Assembly: GCA_046537975.1 (NCBI GenBank)
Contig: JBKHJR010000037.1
Span: 1 to 27,677 of the forward strand
Length of the DNA stretch: 27,677 nt
Direction: 5' to 3'
Source: JAWLDV01 sp046537975
GTDB lineage: Bacteria; Desulfobacterota; Desulfobulbia; Desulfobulbales; SURF-16
The position numbers and the translations under genes are program-made. Under the pieces are notes generated by a model. It saw only the letters and a list, made by a program, of their open reading frames with translations, had not been told where the DNA came from and searched no databases. Position 1 is the stretch's first letter. Each line of letters starts with the position of its first letter. Of the stretch, positions 7,468-15,346 are shown piece after piece.

Positions 7468-8691
7468 TCAGCAACTCAGGATGCCGAGATTTTCGACGAT
7501 CCGGCTCATCTGAGCGTACATTCCGCTACCGGGTTTAGAGGCGGCCAGCATAGTGCCCCGACCCGGATTGTCTTCCAGCTCAGGATATTTTTTGATATAC
7601 CCCGGCAATTCAAGGGTAAAAGAGAGGGATTTCCGCGCCAGTCCGGAAATAACCTTGGCAACCTGTCCGGCCTCCACCTCATCTGATACCCGGTTGACGA
7701 TCAGATAGGGAGAAAAACGGATAACAGCCCTGGCCACCTCCGGAATATCAAGGGGATCATTTTCCGCCATTCTGGCCATCAACTCGGAGACGGTTTTGAC
7801 TGCGGGCTGACCGCCGGTGGAAGAAGTAGCCTCCCTTAAAAGAGAAGCCAGTTTCCTGTCCTTAACCTGCTTTGCCCCTGCGTCCGGGCTGGCCATTCTG
7901 TTGAGTTTGCGGTAAAGGGCGGTCTTGATAAACTGATAGGCTCCTATGTAGGAAGCCGAACTTCTGGTGGTCAGAACAAAGGGATAGTCACTGATCAGGA
8001 AAAAATCCAGAATATTAAAAGAGGTGTCCCCACCCAGGTCTAAAACGACAAAATCGGCATCCAAGGCCTTTATCGCCCTGATCAACTTCATCTTCCTGGC
8101 ATGATCGATATTAGCAATACCTAATTCTGAACTGTCACCGCTGATTAGCCAGGGGCCCAACTCACTCTTAAAGGCGATATCAGGAAGAGCGCTGTATTTT
8201 TTTTTCAGATAATCGTTTATGGTCCGCTCCGGGATGAACTTCTCTCCCAGATACAAGGAAAGATTGGCCCCTCCCAGGTCCAGGTCAACAGCAATTGTCC
8301 TGTATCCTTTAGCAGCCAGAAAAACACTAAGATTGGCAACAAAAATACTTTTACCGACTCCTCCCTTGGCCCCACCCACAGCCAAAATCTTTCCGGTCTC
8401 CGAGGTCCGGGGCCCGGGTACCCTTTGTTGAAAGAAAGAGTCAAAAATTTCATAGGATTCTTTCATCCTGCTGAAAAAATCTTCAATCTTCTCCCTTCTC
8501 TCAGGATCTATATCTTTCTTCCTTTCCTCCTGGTAATAACGGGCCTGCTCTATATAAGCCTGTTTAACATGTTGCGGTTTTAGCTCTTTAAAAAAATTCT
8601 GATCCAGGAATTCCGCAGGAGAGAAAAAATAGGAGCCGGCTTCCTGAAGAAGTCGTTTCTGTTCCGTTGTGTACAAGTCAAAGGGAAGCAT
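7468..8691 (-). CDS. MinD/ParA-family P-loop ATPase with J-domain-like N-terminus
   Basis: 407 residues. The deviant Walker A motif KGGVGKS (about 109-115), the VDLDLGGAN segment (Asp136, Asp138) and VLDLGGD identify a SIMIBI-class ATPase of the MinD/FleN/ParA type. Members position cell structures or partition DNA by ATP-dependent dimerisation. Residues about 37-90 look like helices II and III of a J-domain (LKPQHVKQAYIEQARYY, then FFSRMKESYEIFDSFF), but the HPD tripeptide that activates DnaK is absent (YQE occurs there). No ParB, MinC/E or flagellar gene is adjacent, so the cargo is unknown. It is the last gene after lon and mltG, 118 bp downstream of mltG. Confidence 0.85.
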   Translation of the reverse strand: MLPFDLYTTEQKRLLQEAGSYFFSPAEFLDQNFFKELKPQHVKQAYIEQARYYQEERKKDIDPERREKIEDFFSRMKESYEIFDSFFQQRVPGPRTSETGKILAVGGAKGGVGKSIFVANLSVFLAAKGYRTIAVDLDLGGANLSLYLGEKFIPERTINDYLKKKYSALPDIAFKSELGPWLISGDSSELGIANIDHARKMKLIRAIKALDADFVVLDLGGDTSFNILDFFLISDYPFVLTTRSSASYIGAYQFIKTALYRKLNRMASPDAGAKQVKDRKLASLLREATSSTGGQPAVKTVSELMARMAENDPLDIPEVARAVIRFSPYLIVNRVSDEVEAGQVAKVISGLARKSLSFTLELPGYIKKYPELEDNPGRGTMLAASKPGSGMYAQMSRIVENLGILSC

Positions 8692-8809
8692 AGAAGCCAG
8701 ATCCCGGCCCTCATCTGTAATTTTTCCTTCAGGGAAAGTGGGAAAGAAAGGCTACCAAACCATTCTCCCCACCGATCGGAGTGTTTTCCGTTGTCTTTCT
8801 ATGATCTTT

Positions 8810-9850
8810 TTAATCCCGCTGAAAACGGTTAACCGCGTTGATATGCTCCCTCAAATTAAGGGAGAACTCATGACCACCGTCTTTTCTGGCCACAAAATAC
8901 AAATAAGAGGTCCGGGCCGGTCTCAGGGCAGCCTCAAGAGAAGCACGTCCGGGATTGCAGATCGGTCCCGGGGGTAATCCTTTGTAGATATAGCTGTTAT
9001 AGGGGGTATCATAGGTAAGATCGTCGGCGTTTAAATTTCCACCGTTTTTATTTACCCCATAAAATACTGTAGGATCAGCCTGCAGCCGCATATTTTTGCG
9101 GAGACGATTGCTCAGTACCGAGGCAACCAGAGGCCGTTCAGCAGGCAAGGATGTTTCCTTTTCCACAATGGAAGCCATAGTCACAATTTCATGCCGGCTT
9201 AAGGAATATGTGTCTGAGTCCTCTTCTTGCGGCAACAAACCATCATAAACCTCCTGAAAGCGCTGGACCATGTCCCTGATCAGAGACTTAAGGGGCATAT
9301 CGATATTCAATCCATAGGTGTCAGGGAAAAGATAGCCTTCCAGCCCCTTGACTTCGAGCCCCAGGCTCCTGATCAGAGCAGAATCATGGCAAAGTCTCCG
9401 GAATTCTTCTTGCCGGTAGCCGAATTTTTTTTCAAGCTTCCGGCCTATCTGCTGGACTGTATAGCCTTCGGGGACAGTCAGTTGATATCTGACAATATCG
9501 CCTTTTTCAAGACGGCGGAGAATGTCAACAGGGGCAGATCCGGCAGGGATCTTATAATGGCCGGCTTTAAGCGAACCGGCGGAACCGAGCATCAAAGCCA
9601 GCAACTTAAAACGGATATCACTTCTGATCAAGGACTGGCCGGCCAGAATATTCTCTATTTCTCCAAGTGAAGTCGCTCCGGGGATATGAACAATGGTGGC
9701 GTTATCCCCGGTATCCGGCCCTGGACTCACGGCATAATCCTGCAGCCATAACAGAGGCAGGCAGAGCAGAATCAGAGTTAGAATTATAATACCTACTAAC
9801 GGGTATTGTAGTTTACTTGACAAAGACTTTACTGAAGACCTGATCCACAT
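8810..9850 (-). CDS. mltG: Endolytic murein transglycosylase MltG (YceG-like)
   Basis: 346 residues, normal for MltG. One N-terminal transmembrane helix (about 17-37) anchors a periplasmic enzyme. A LysM-like region follows (VPEGYTVQQIGRKL, about 126-139), then the catalytic domain with the hallmark ASIVEKET (catalytic Glu near residue 230), LQADPTVFYG and YNSYIYKGLPPGPI. MltG cleaves nascent glycan strands and sets their length. The ATG at 9850 lies inside the end of lon (38-bp overlap), which implies translational coupling. A GGAG is present but far upstream (16 nt), so the exact start is a little uncertain. Confidence 0.95.
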   Translation of the reverse strand: MWIRSSVKSLSSKLQYPLVGIIILTLILLCLPLLWLQDYAVSPGPDTGDNATIVHIPGATSLGEIENILAGQSLIRSDIRFKLLALMLGSAGSLKAGHYKIPAGSAPVDILRRLEKGDIVRYQLTVPEGYTVQQIGRKLEKKFGYRQEEFRRLCHDSALIRSLGLEVKGLEGYLFPDTYGLNIDMPLKSLIRDMVQRFQEVYDGLLPQEEDSDTYSLSRHEIVTMASIVEKETSLPAERPLVASVLSNRLRKNMRLQADPTVFYGVNKNGGNLNADDLTYDTPYNSYIYKGLPPGPICNPGRASLEAALRPARTSYLYFVARKDGGHEFSLNLREHINAVNRFQRD

Positions 9851-12188
9851 TTTTAACCGTTATAAACTCCAACTTATCCCTGAGCTCCTTCGGTATTTCG
9901 GATAAGTCTTTCTTATTGAGTTCCGGGATAATAACGGTATAGATTTCACTCCGCAGGGCCGCCAGAGCCTTTTCCTTTAAGCCGCCGATGGGAAGCACCC
10001 GGCCGCGCAGGGTTATTTCTCCGGTCATGGCCACATCCTGCCTGACCTTTTTGCCGGTCAAGGCCGAATAAAGCGCAACAGCCATGGTAAGACCGGCCGA
10101 AGGGCCGTCTTTGGGGATAGCGCCGGCTGGGACATGGATGTGGACATCCTTATCGTCAAAATACTTCTCATCCATTTTCAGACCGGGAAGCCTTGAACGG
10201 CACACTGTCAGTGCAGCCTGGGCCGACTCTTTCATCACATCGCCTAAATGACCGGTAAGGGTGAGATTACCCTTGCCCTTCAGGAATGAGGCCTCAACAT
10301 AGAGGATTTCACCCCCGACCTCGGTCCAGGCCAGACCGGTAGCCAGACCAGGCTGATCAATGGTGTCTTTTTCCGCTTCCGGCAGATGGCTGGGAGGTCC
10401 CAGATATTTGCTGATAGTCCGTTTGGAGATAGTATATGGTCCCCGTCCTCCTTCAGCTATGCGGCGGGCTATCTTGCGGCAGATTTTCCCCAGCTCTCTT
10501 TCCAGGTTACGCAGGCCCGCCTCCCGGGTATAGTGGGAGATAATATGACTCAGGGCCTCATCATCGACTTTAATATGCTTCTTAGCCAAACCGTTTTGTT
10601 TAAGCTGCCTGGGCAGAAGGTACTTGCGGGCGATCTCCAGTTTTTCCTCTATGGTATACCCGGAGAGCCTGATCACCTCCATCCTGTCATAAAGGGCGGA
10701 AGGAATAGTGTCCGGCATATTGGCCGTAGTGATAAACATCACCTTGGAAAGATCAAAGGGATGATTGATATAATTGTCCGTGAACTCGTAATTCTGTTCA
10801 GGGTCAAGCACTTCCAGCAAGGCTGAGGAAGGATCGCCTCGGTAGTCAGCTCCGACTTTATCTATCTCATCCATCATGAAGACGGGATTGTTGGAACCTA
10901 CCTTTTTCAGACCCTGGATAATCCGGCCCGGCATCGCACCTATATAGGTTCGGCGATGCCCTCTGATTTCCGCCTCATCCCTTACTCCACCAAGGGATAT
11001 TCGGTAAAATTTCCTGTTCATGGCCCGGGCAATGGACTGGCCCAGGGAGGTTTTGCCTACCCCGGGAGGTCCTACGAAACAAAGTATGGGCCCTTTCGTT
11101 GTTTTATTAAGTTTGCGGACAGCCAGGAATTCCAGTATACGCTCCTTGACCTTGTCCAGGCTGTAATGATCTTCATCCAGTACTCTCTGGGCATGTTTAA
11201 GGTCAAGGGAATCCTTGGTGCTTTTAGACCAGGGGACATCAAGCATCCAATCAAGGTAGGTCCGGATTATTGTAGCCTCAGAGGCGTCAGGATGCATCAT
11301 CTCCAGCCTTTTAAGCTGCTTCATGCTTTCCTTTTTGACATCTGCGGGCATCTTGGCTTTCTTGATCTTCTCCCGGAGTTCCTCTATCTCCTCGGATCTT
11401 TCATCTACATCACCAAGTTCCTTCTTGAGGGCATGAAGCTGTTCCCTCAGGAAATACTCCCGCTGGGTTTTGCTCATTTCCTCTTTGGCATCAGACTGGA
11501 TTTTGGCCTGAACAGTGGACACCTCAAGCTCTTTCTGGAGCAATTCCGAGACCCTTTGCAGGCGTTCGACAGGATTGGTCAACTCCAGGACCGACTGGGA
11601 CTCCGAAGTCTTCAACTTCAGATTGGATACGACAAGATCTGCCAGCCGCCCGGGCTCCTCTAATTCATTTAGGATGGCCATAAGTTCCGAGGAGGTTACT
11701 CCCTTCAAAGTCAGGATCTTCTCGGTCTGCTCCCTGACGTTGCGCATCAGGGCTTCGATTTCCACGGTGTGCTTACCGGCTTCTTCATCCGGGGCCAGGC
11801 TTATGGATACGAGAAAATGAGGATCTTCTTCCAGTACTTCCTGAACCCGGCCCCTGTGCAAGGCCTGCACCAGAACCTTCAAGCGCCCGTCAGGGAGCTT
11901 GAGTGTGCGCATAATCATACAAACCATGCCGGTATGATAAATGTCATCGGATCCAGGTTCATCAACCGAGGCATCTTTCTGGGTAACAAGCATTATCATC
12001 TTGTTCTTGGAAAGAGCATCCTGAATAGCGCTTATGGATGAGGGTCTGCCCACAAAAAGAGGAATGATCATATAATTGAAAATAACCACATCCCTCACTG
12101 CCATCATGGGCAAAGTCTCAGGTATATCATCTGGGTCTGTTTCAGATACCTCTGTGGGTTCTGTTATAATAAGATCGTCATTTTCCAA
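9813..12188 (-). CDS. lon: ATP-dependent protease Lon (LonA)
   Basis: About 791 residues, full length for LonA. It has an N-terminal substrate-recognition domain (LPMMAVRDVVIFNYMIIPL), a coiled-coil linker, an AAA+ module with Walker A GPPGVGKT and Walker B VFMMDEIDK, and a C-terminal protease domain with catalytic Ser in PKDGPSAG and Lys in GGLKEK (residues about 697 and 740, 43 apart as in E. coli). It degrades misfolded and regulatory proteins in the cytoplasm. I chose the TTG at 12188 because GGGAG lies 8 nt upstream; the in-frame GTG at 12197 overlaps that site and would add three residues. It heads a lon-mltG-ATPase group. Confidence 0.97.
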   Translation of the reverse strand: MENDDLIITEPTEVSETDPDDIPETLPMMAVRDVVIFNYMIIPLFVGRPSSISAIQDALSKNKMIMLVTQKDASVDEPGSDDIYHTGMVCMIMRTLKLPDGRLKVLVQALHRGRVQEVLEEDPHFLVSISLAPDEEAGKHTVEIEALMRNVREQTEKILTLKGVTSSELMAILNELEEPGRLADLVVSNLKLKTSESQSVLELTNPVERLQRVSELLQKELEVSTVQAKIQSDAKEEMSKTQREYFLREQLHALKKELGDVDERSEEIEELREKIKKAKMPADVKKESMKQLKRLEMMHPDASEATIIRTYLDWMLDVPWSKSTKDSLDLKHAQRVLDEDHYSLDKVKERILEFLAVRKLNKTTKGPILCFVGPPGVGKTSLGQSIARAMNRKFYRISLGGVRDEAEIRGHRRTYIGAMPGRIIQGLKKVGSNNPVFMMDEIDKVGADYRGDPSSALLEVLDPEQNYEFTDNYINHPFDLSKVMFITTANMPDTIPSALYDRMEVIRLSGYTIEEKLEIARKYLLPRQLKQNGLAKKHIKVDDEALSHIISHYTREAGLRNLERELGKICRKIARRIAEGGRGPYTISKRTISKYLGPPSHLPEAEKDTIDQPGLATGLAWTEVGGEILYVEASFLKGKGNLTLTGHLGDVMKESAQAALTVCRSRLPGLKMDEKYFDDKDVHIHVPAGAIPKDGPSAGLTMAVALYSALTGKKVRQDVAMTGEITLRGRVLPIGGLKEKALAALRSEIYTVIIPELNKKDLSEIPKELRDKLEFITVKNVDQVFSKVFVK

Positions 12189-12660
12189 GGAAAACACTCC
12201 CTTTTGTTTTATATTTTAATATCTTAACTGATCCCTGGGTTCACTTTCAATTTTATGGAAATTAAGCATTTGCTCTTATTAAGTCAAGTAAAACTAACTT
12301 CCCCGGCTGACACAGTAGCTTAAACTATAATCTATAATGTTAAGTTCAAGGAGGGTGGTAGAGATATGACAATAATACCGTTGCTGGGAACCGGCTTCAC
12401 CTTTTCTCTCGAATTTTTTTATTGTTGCAAAGGTATGTCCCTTAAACTAAATTATCTTCATTTGAATATGATTCCAGCAACAAAGACCGGAGGAAACAGC
12501 AGATACCTTGCTATTTCCCTTCCGACAAAATGGAAGATACACAACTCAATTTAAAATATATGGTAAAAAAGGCAGCCTTATCCAGGCTCATGGAATGCAC
12601 AGGCCTCACATTCATGAAACCCGAGACTCAGAAACTTATGACCTCAGAACAACTGATAAT
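12189..12660. other. Intergenic region between divergent lon and hexapeptide protein gene
   Basis: 472 bp. The left part holds the lon promoter. On the plus strand two overlapping TATAAT-like hexamers (12326-12331 and 12333-12338) precede a good ribosome-binding site, AAGGAGGG (12348-12355), 10 nt before an ATG at 12366. The ORF that follows (62 codons, to 12554) has an unremarkable, non-conserved-looking sequence, so I list it only as a doubtful leader ORF in the findings. The rest is AT-rich without clear signals. Confidence 0.55.
12259..12287 (-). promoter_or_regulatory. Candidate sigma70-type promoter for lon
   Basis: On the minus strand TTGACT (12282-12287) is followed by a 17-nt spacer and TAATTT (12259-12264), about 70 bp before the lon start. 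A heat-shock sigma32 match was sought because lon is often heat-inducible; none convincing was found. Confidence 0.45.
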
Positions 12661-13458
12661 ATGCTGACTGCAGACTATTTTTTTGATATTTCTTCCTTCG
12701 GCCACAGGGAACTTTTCAGGGAAAATTCTCCTGTATGGGCAGCCTTAAAGGGACTTAAAGAATATATGGCAGACCAACGATTCTTGTCTCTGTCTGAGAT
12801 CATCCGGCCCGGAGAACCTCTGAGCCAGCCGGTAGTTGTTTTAGAAAATAATTTTATAAACGCCTCCGGCCTTACCTTTGAATTCGGTGATGTCAACAAG
12901 GGGGGACTTAAGATATCCAAAGATGGTGAAATCCTGGAAGGGGCCAGTCTTATTATGGCCGGGGCGGTATTAAACGGCAGCCAGATCCGCCTGGGCAGGG
13001 GATCACTGATTGAATCGGGTGCCTTTCTACAGTCCCCCACCATTATCGGTGACAATACGGAAATCAGACAGGGAGCCTATATCAGGGGTTACTGCCTGGC
13101 AGGCAACAGGTGCGTAATCGGCCATACCACGGAAATAAAACACAGTGTTCTGCTGGATGGGGCCAAAGCCGGCCACTTCGCCTATCTGGGAGATTCCATT
13201 CTGGGCAATGAAGTTAACCTGGGAGCCGGCACCAAAATGGCAAATCTCAAATTCCTGCCGGGCAATATCCTGATCAGGACCGGTGAACAAACCTATGACA
13301 CCGGTCTAAGGAAATGCGGGGCTGTTATGGGTGATCACAGTCAGACCGGCTGCAATGCGGTTACCAACCCGGGCACCCTTTTAGGGAAAAAAACTCTGGT
13401 TGCCCCCAATACTACTGCCCCGGCAGGCTACCATAAGGAAGGCACCATTATCCGCTGA
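12661..13458 (+). CDS. Hexapeptide-repeat (left-handed beta-helix) nucleotidyl/acyltransferase-like protein
   Basis: 265 residues from the ATG at 12661. The N-terminus (MLTADYFFDISSFGHRELF...VWAALKGLKEYM) resembles the start of proteins usually annotated as UDP-GlcNAc pyrophosphorylase or glucose-1-phosphate thymidylyltransferase-like in Deltaproteobacteria. From about residue 95 on, isoleucine/valine/leucine-led hexapeptides repeat (IIGDNTEIRQGAYI, CVIGHTTEI, VNLGAGTKMANL), forming a GlmU C-terminal-like beta-helix. There is no N-terminal nucleotidyltransferase signature (GxGTRM), so acyl or acetyl transfer, or a structural role, is more likely than pyrophosphorylase activity. An in-frame start at 12508 is possible, but the added 51 residues look non-coding. 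No clear ribosome-binding site is seen. Confidence 0.8.
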   Translation: MLTADYFFDISSFGHRELFRENSPVWAALKGLKEYMADQRFLSLSEIIRPGEPLSQPVVVLENNFINASGLTFEFGDVNKGGLKISKDGEILEGASLIMAGAVLNGSQIRLGRGSLIESGAFLQSPTIIGDNTEIRQGAYIRGYCLAGNRCVIGHTTEIKHSVLLDGAKAGHFAYLGDSILGNEVNLGAGTKMANLKFLPGNILIRTGEQTYDTGLRKCGAVMGDHSQTGCNAVTNPGTLLGKKTLVAPNTTAPAGYHKEGTIIR

Positions 13459-13586
13459 CAGTTCCCCTGATGACCTGAACTCTTAAAATTCTGCTAATGA
13501 ACATCAATTACAGATAATAAGGCTCGAAACTCTGGATTTAAGCATCCTTGCATCTTATACCTTAAAACCAACACCCTAAACCTAAT

Positions 13587-14690
13587 ATGTATACGAATCA
13601 GGCCCTTTATTTCCCGGACACCGACATTGATATAAAAAAAGTCTTCCAGGATCTCCTGTTTTTTGACCACATCTATTTCTATCAGGCTGCTGAAAATATA
13701 AATCAACCCAAAGATGACAGATGGAGCGGTTTCTGTTCCGGCTATCCGCCTTTGCCCTTCGGCCCGGACCTTGACCGCTTCAAGCAGCTGCTGAAAGACC
13801 TCAAAGGCCACGAACAGGAATTCTACAGCGGCCAATTAAGCGGCATGGCCCTGCGCGACCTGGAATCCCGGGATGAAAAAACAGTAAGGGAAATTATCTC
13901 ATCAGTGTCGGGCATAGATAACCAAGCCAGAAGTCCGGATTACCGGGATTCTCGCTGGCATTATCGTCTCCTGCTTAAATTGGCCGAAATAAGAAGACGC
14001 GAGGAAGAAGAACTGGCCGAGAAACTCGCCGGGATCTCGGAAAAAGAGGCCTCACTTTACGACTCCCTGAAGGGTCATCCCGAAATTGACCGTCTGCTGA
14101 CCGGTGTTTCATCGGAACCATCCCGTATGACTGACATGACCGACATCGTACTCAGGGCCTGGGGGCATCTCTTTATAAATGATAAGCAGCACCACAGTAC
14201 CCTCTTGACTGCAGATAAAGATGCCGCCGAGTCTCTTTTCGAGGCGCACAGCGCCTTAAGCGGCGCCAGGCTCCCGGTTCGCATCTGCCGTCTGTCACTG
14301 CCCGTTCTCGAAAACTTGGACGAAGAGGGCTGGCTAAAAATTTATCAAGACTTCCGAGAAAAGACAGAAAAGGTCAGAGCCGAGTTCAGCGAACTCCTCT
14401 CTAAGGTAGTTCAATCCGGGATAGAAGAAGACACTCTGCAGAAAAGCACAATACTGGCGGCGGAGTGGGGGAGCATGACAGAGGAAATCAGTATCCCGGA
14501 GAGACGATCATCCAAAGATTCCTGCACCCGGGATAACAACTCTTCCCACCTGGAGATATATCTCTGCGAGCACAGTCCGGCTGCCTTAGCGGCCCGTCAT
14601 TGCCGGCTAAACCCGATCTCCGATTATGCAGACAACAATTTCGGCCTGATTGCTCTTAAAACCAACAAGCCGGTCACTTGTATGGATTAA
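13587..14690 (+). CDS. Conserved-looking hypothetical protein, 367 residues
   Basis: I do not recognise this protein. It is soluble (no signal peptide or membrane segment). It has an aromatic-rich N-terminus (VFQDLLFFDHIYFYQAAENI), a WSGFCSGYPPLPFGPDLDRF segment, then a charged helical middle (about 130-160, RRREEEELAEKLAG) that may form a coiled coil, and a C-terminal part with a SPAALAARHC segment. Codon use and composition match the neighbours, and the frame is open over 1.1 kb, so it is very probably a real gene. It starts 128 bp after the hexapeptide gene in the same direction, and its 3' end overlaps the convergent universal stress gene by 17 bp. No ribosome-binding site is evident. Confidence 0.75.
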   Translation: MYTNQALYFPDTDIDIKKVFQDLLFFDHIYFYQAAENINQPKDDRWSGFCSGYPPLPFGPDLDRFKQLLKDLKGHEQEFYSGQLSGMALRDLESRDEKTVREIISSVSGIDNQARSPDYRDSRWHYRLLLKLAEIRRREEEELAEKLAGISEKEASLYDSLKGHPEIDRLLTGVSSEPSRMTDMTDIVLRAWGHLFINDKQHHSTLLTADKDAAESLFEAHSALSGARLPVRICRLSLPVLENLDEEGWLKIYQDFREKTEKVRAEFSELLSKVVQSGIEEDTLQKSTILAAEWGSMTEEISIPERRSSKDSCTRDNNSSHLEIYLCEHSPAALAARHCRLNPISDYADNNFGLIALKTNKPVTCMD

Positions 14691-15117
14691 TGGTTAATAC
14701 TGGACAATTAGCAGCCTTGACCACCTTCTCGGCCACACTGCCAAAGAGCACCTTTTCCAGTCCCTTATAGCCATGAGTCCCCATGACGATCAAATCAATG
14801 CCTTCTTCCTCAGCATAGGTCAGGATGGTCTCAGCCACATCACCGGATAAGACTTTAGTCTTACAGGAAGAGCAGCTGTCAAAATTTTCCTTTATAAACT
14901 CCTCCATCTTTTCCCGGGCTTGGCTGAGGATATCTTCCTCAAACCGGATGACCGGCATATGGGGGACAAAAAATTCAGAATAATCCTGGAAAACCTGGGC
15001 TACAAATAGTATATGAACTTCAGCTCCGAATCTGCCTGCTATATCCACCCCTTCCTGAACAATGCGGTTGGCGTTTCGGGAAAAATCTATCGGCACCAGA
15101 ACCTTTTTTGCCTCCAT
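14674..15117 (-). CDS. Universal stress protein, UspA family, ATP-binding type
   Basis: 147 residues, one Usp domain. It starts KVLVPIDFSRNA and ends with the nucleotide-binding motif G-X2-G-X9-G-S (GTHGYKGLEKVLFGS), which marks the ATP-binding MJ0577-like branch rather than E. coli UspA itself. An insert with two cysteines (CSSC, near residue 82) is unusual and might be redox-sensitive or bind metal. The ribosome-binding site AAGGAG lies 7 nt before the ATG at 15117. The 3' end overlaps the convergent hypothetical gene. A perfect dyad (15212-15226) lies about 95 bp upstream. The stress it responds to cannot be read from the sequence. Confidence 0.93.
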   Translation of the reverse strand: MEAKKVLVPIDFSRNANRIVQEGVDIAGRFGAEVHILFVAQVFQDYSEFFVPHMPVIRFEEDILSQAREKMEEFIKENFDSCSSCKTKVLSGDVAETILTYAEEEGIDLIVMGTHGYKGLEKVLFGSVAEKVVKAANCPVLTINPYK

Positions 15118-15211
15118 AATTTTCTCCTTATTTCTTTCTAATCAGCAAACAGAAAAGACGAAATTAAAAAGATGGATTCTTTCCTTTATGAAGATCTTTT
15201 ATTTCAAATCA

Positions 15212-15226
15212 ATACTTCATAAGTAT
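15212..15226. promoter_or_regulatory. Perfect 15-bp dyad in the usp-dinG intergenic region
   Basis: ATACTT (15212-15217), CAT, AAGTAT (15221-15226). It lies close to a TTGACC (minus strand, 15236-15241), so it could be an operator for the leftward stress-protein gene, but no good -10 is seen at proper spacing. The regulator is unknown. Confidence 0.3.
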
Positions 15227-15346
15227 CATGTTTATGGTCAACGGTACTTAATAATCAAATTTTATATAATTGAAGGAATATAGTAAAGTGTTTTAACTTA
15301 ACCCGGTCGCTGGCCTGAAAATTGAAATGTGGAAAACAGGAAGTTA

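Noticed and set aside
10956..11663. 235-codon plus-strand frame inside lon
   Set aside because: Antisense to the lon AAA+ and coiled-coil regions and without independent support.
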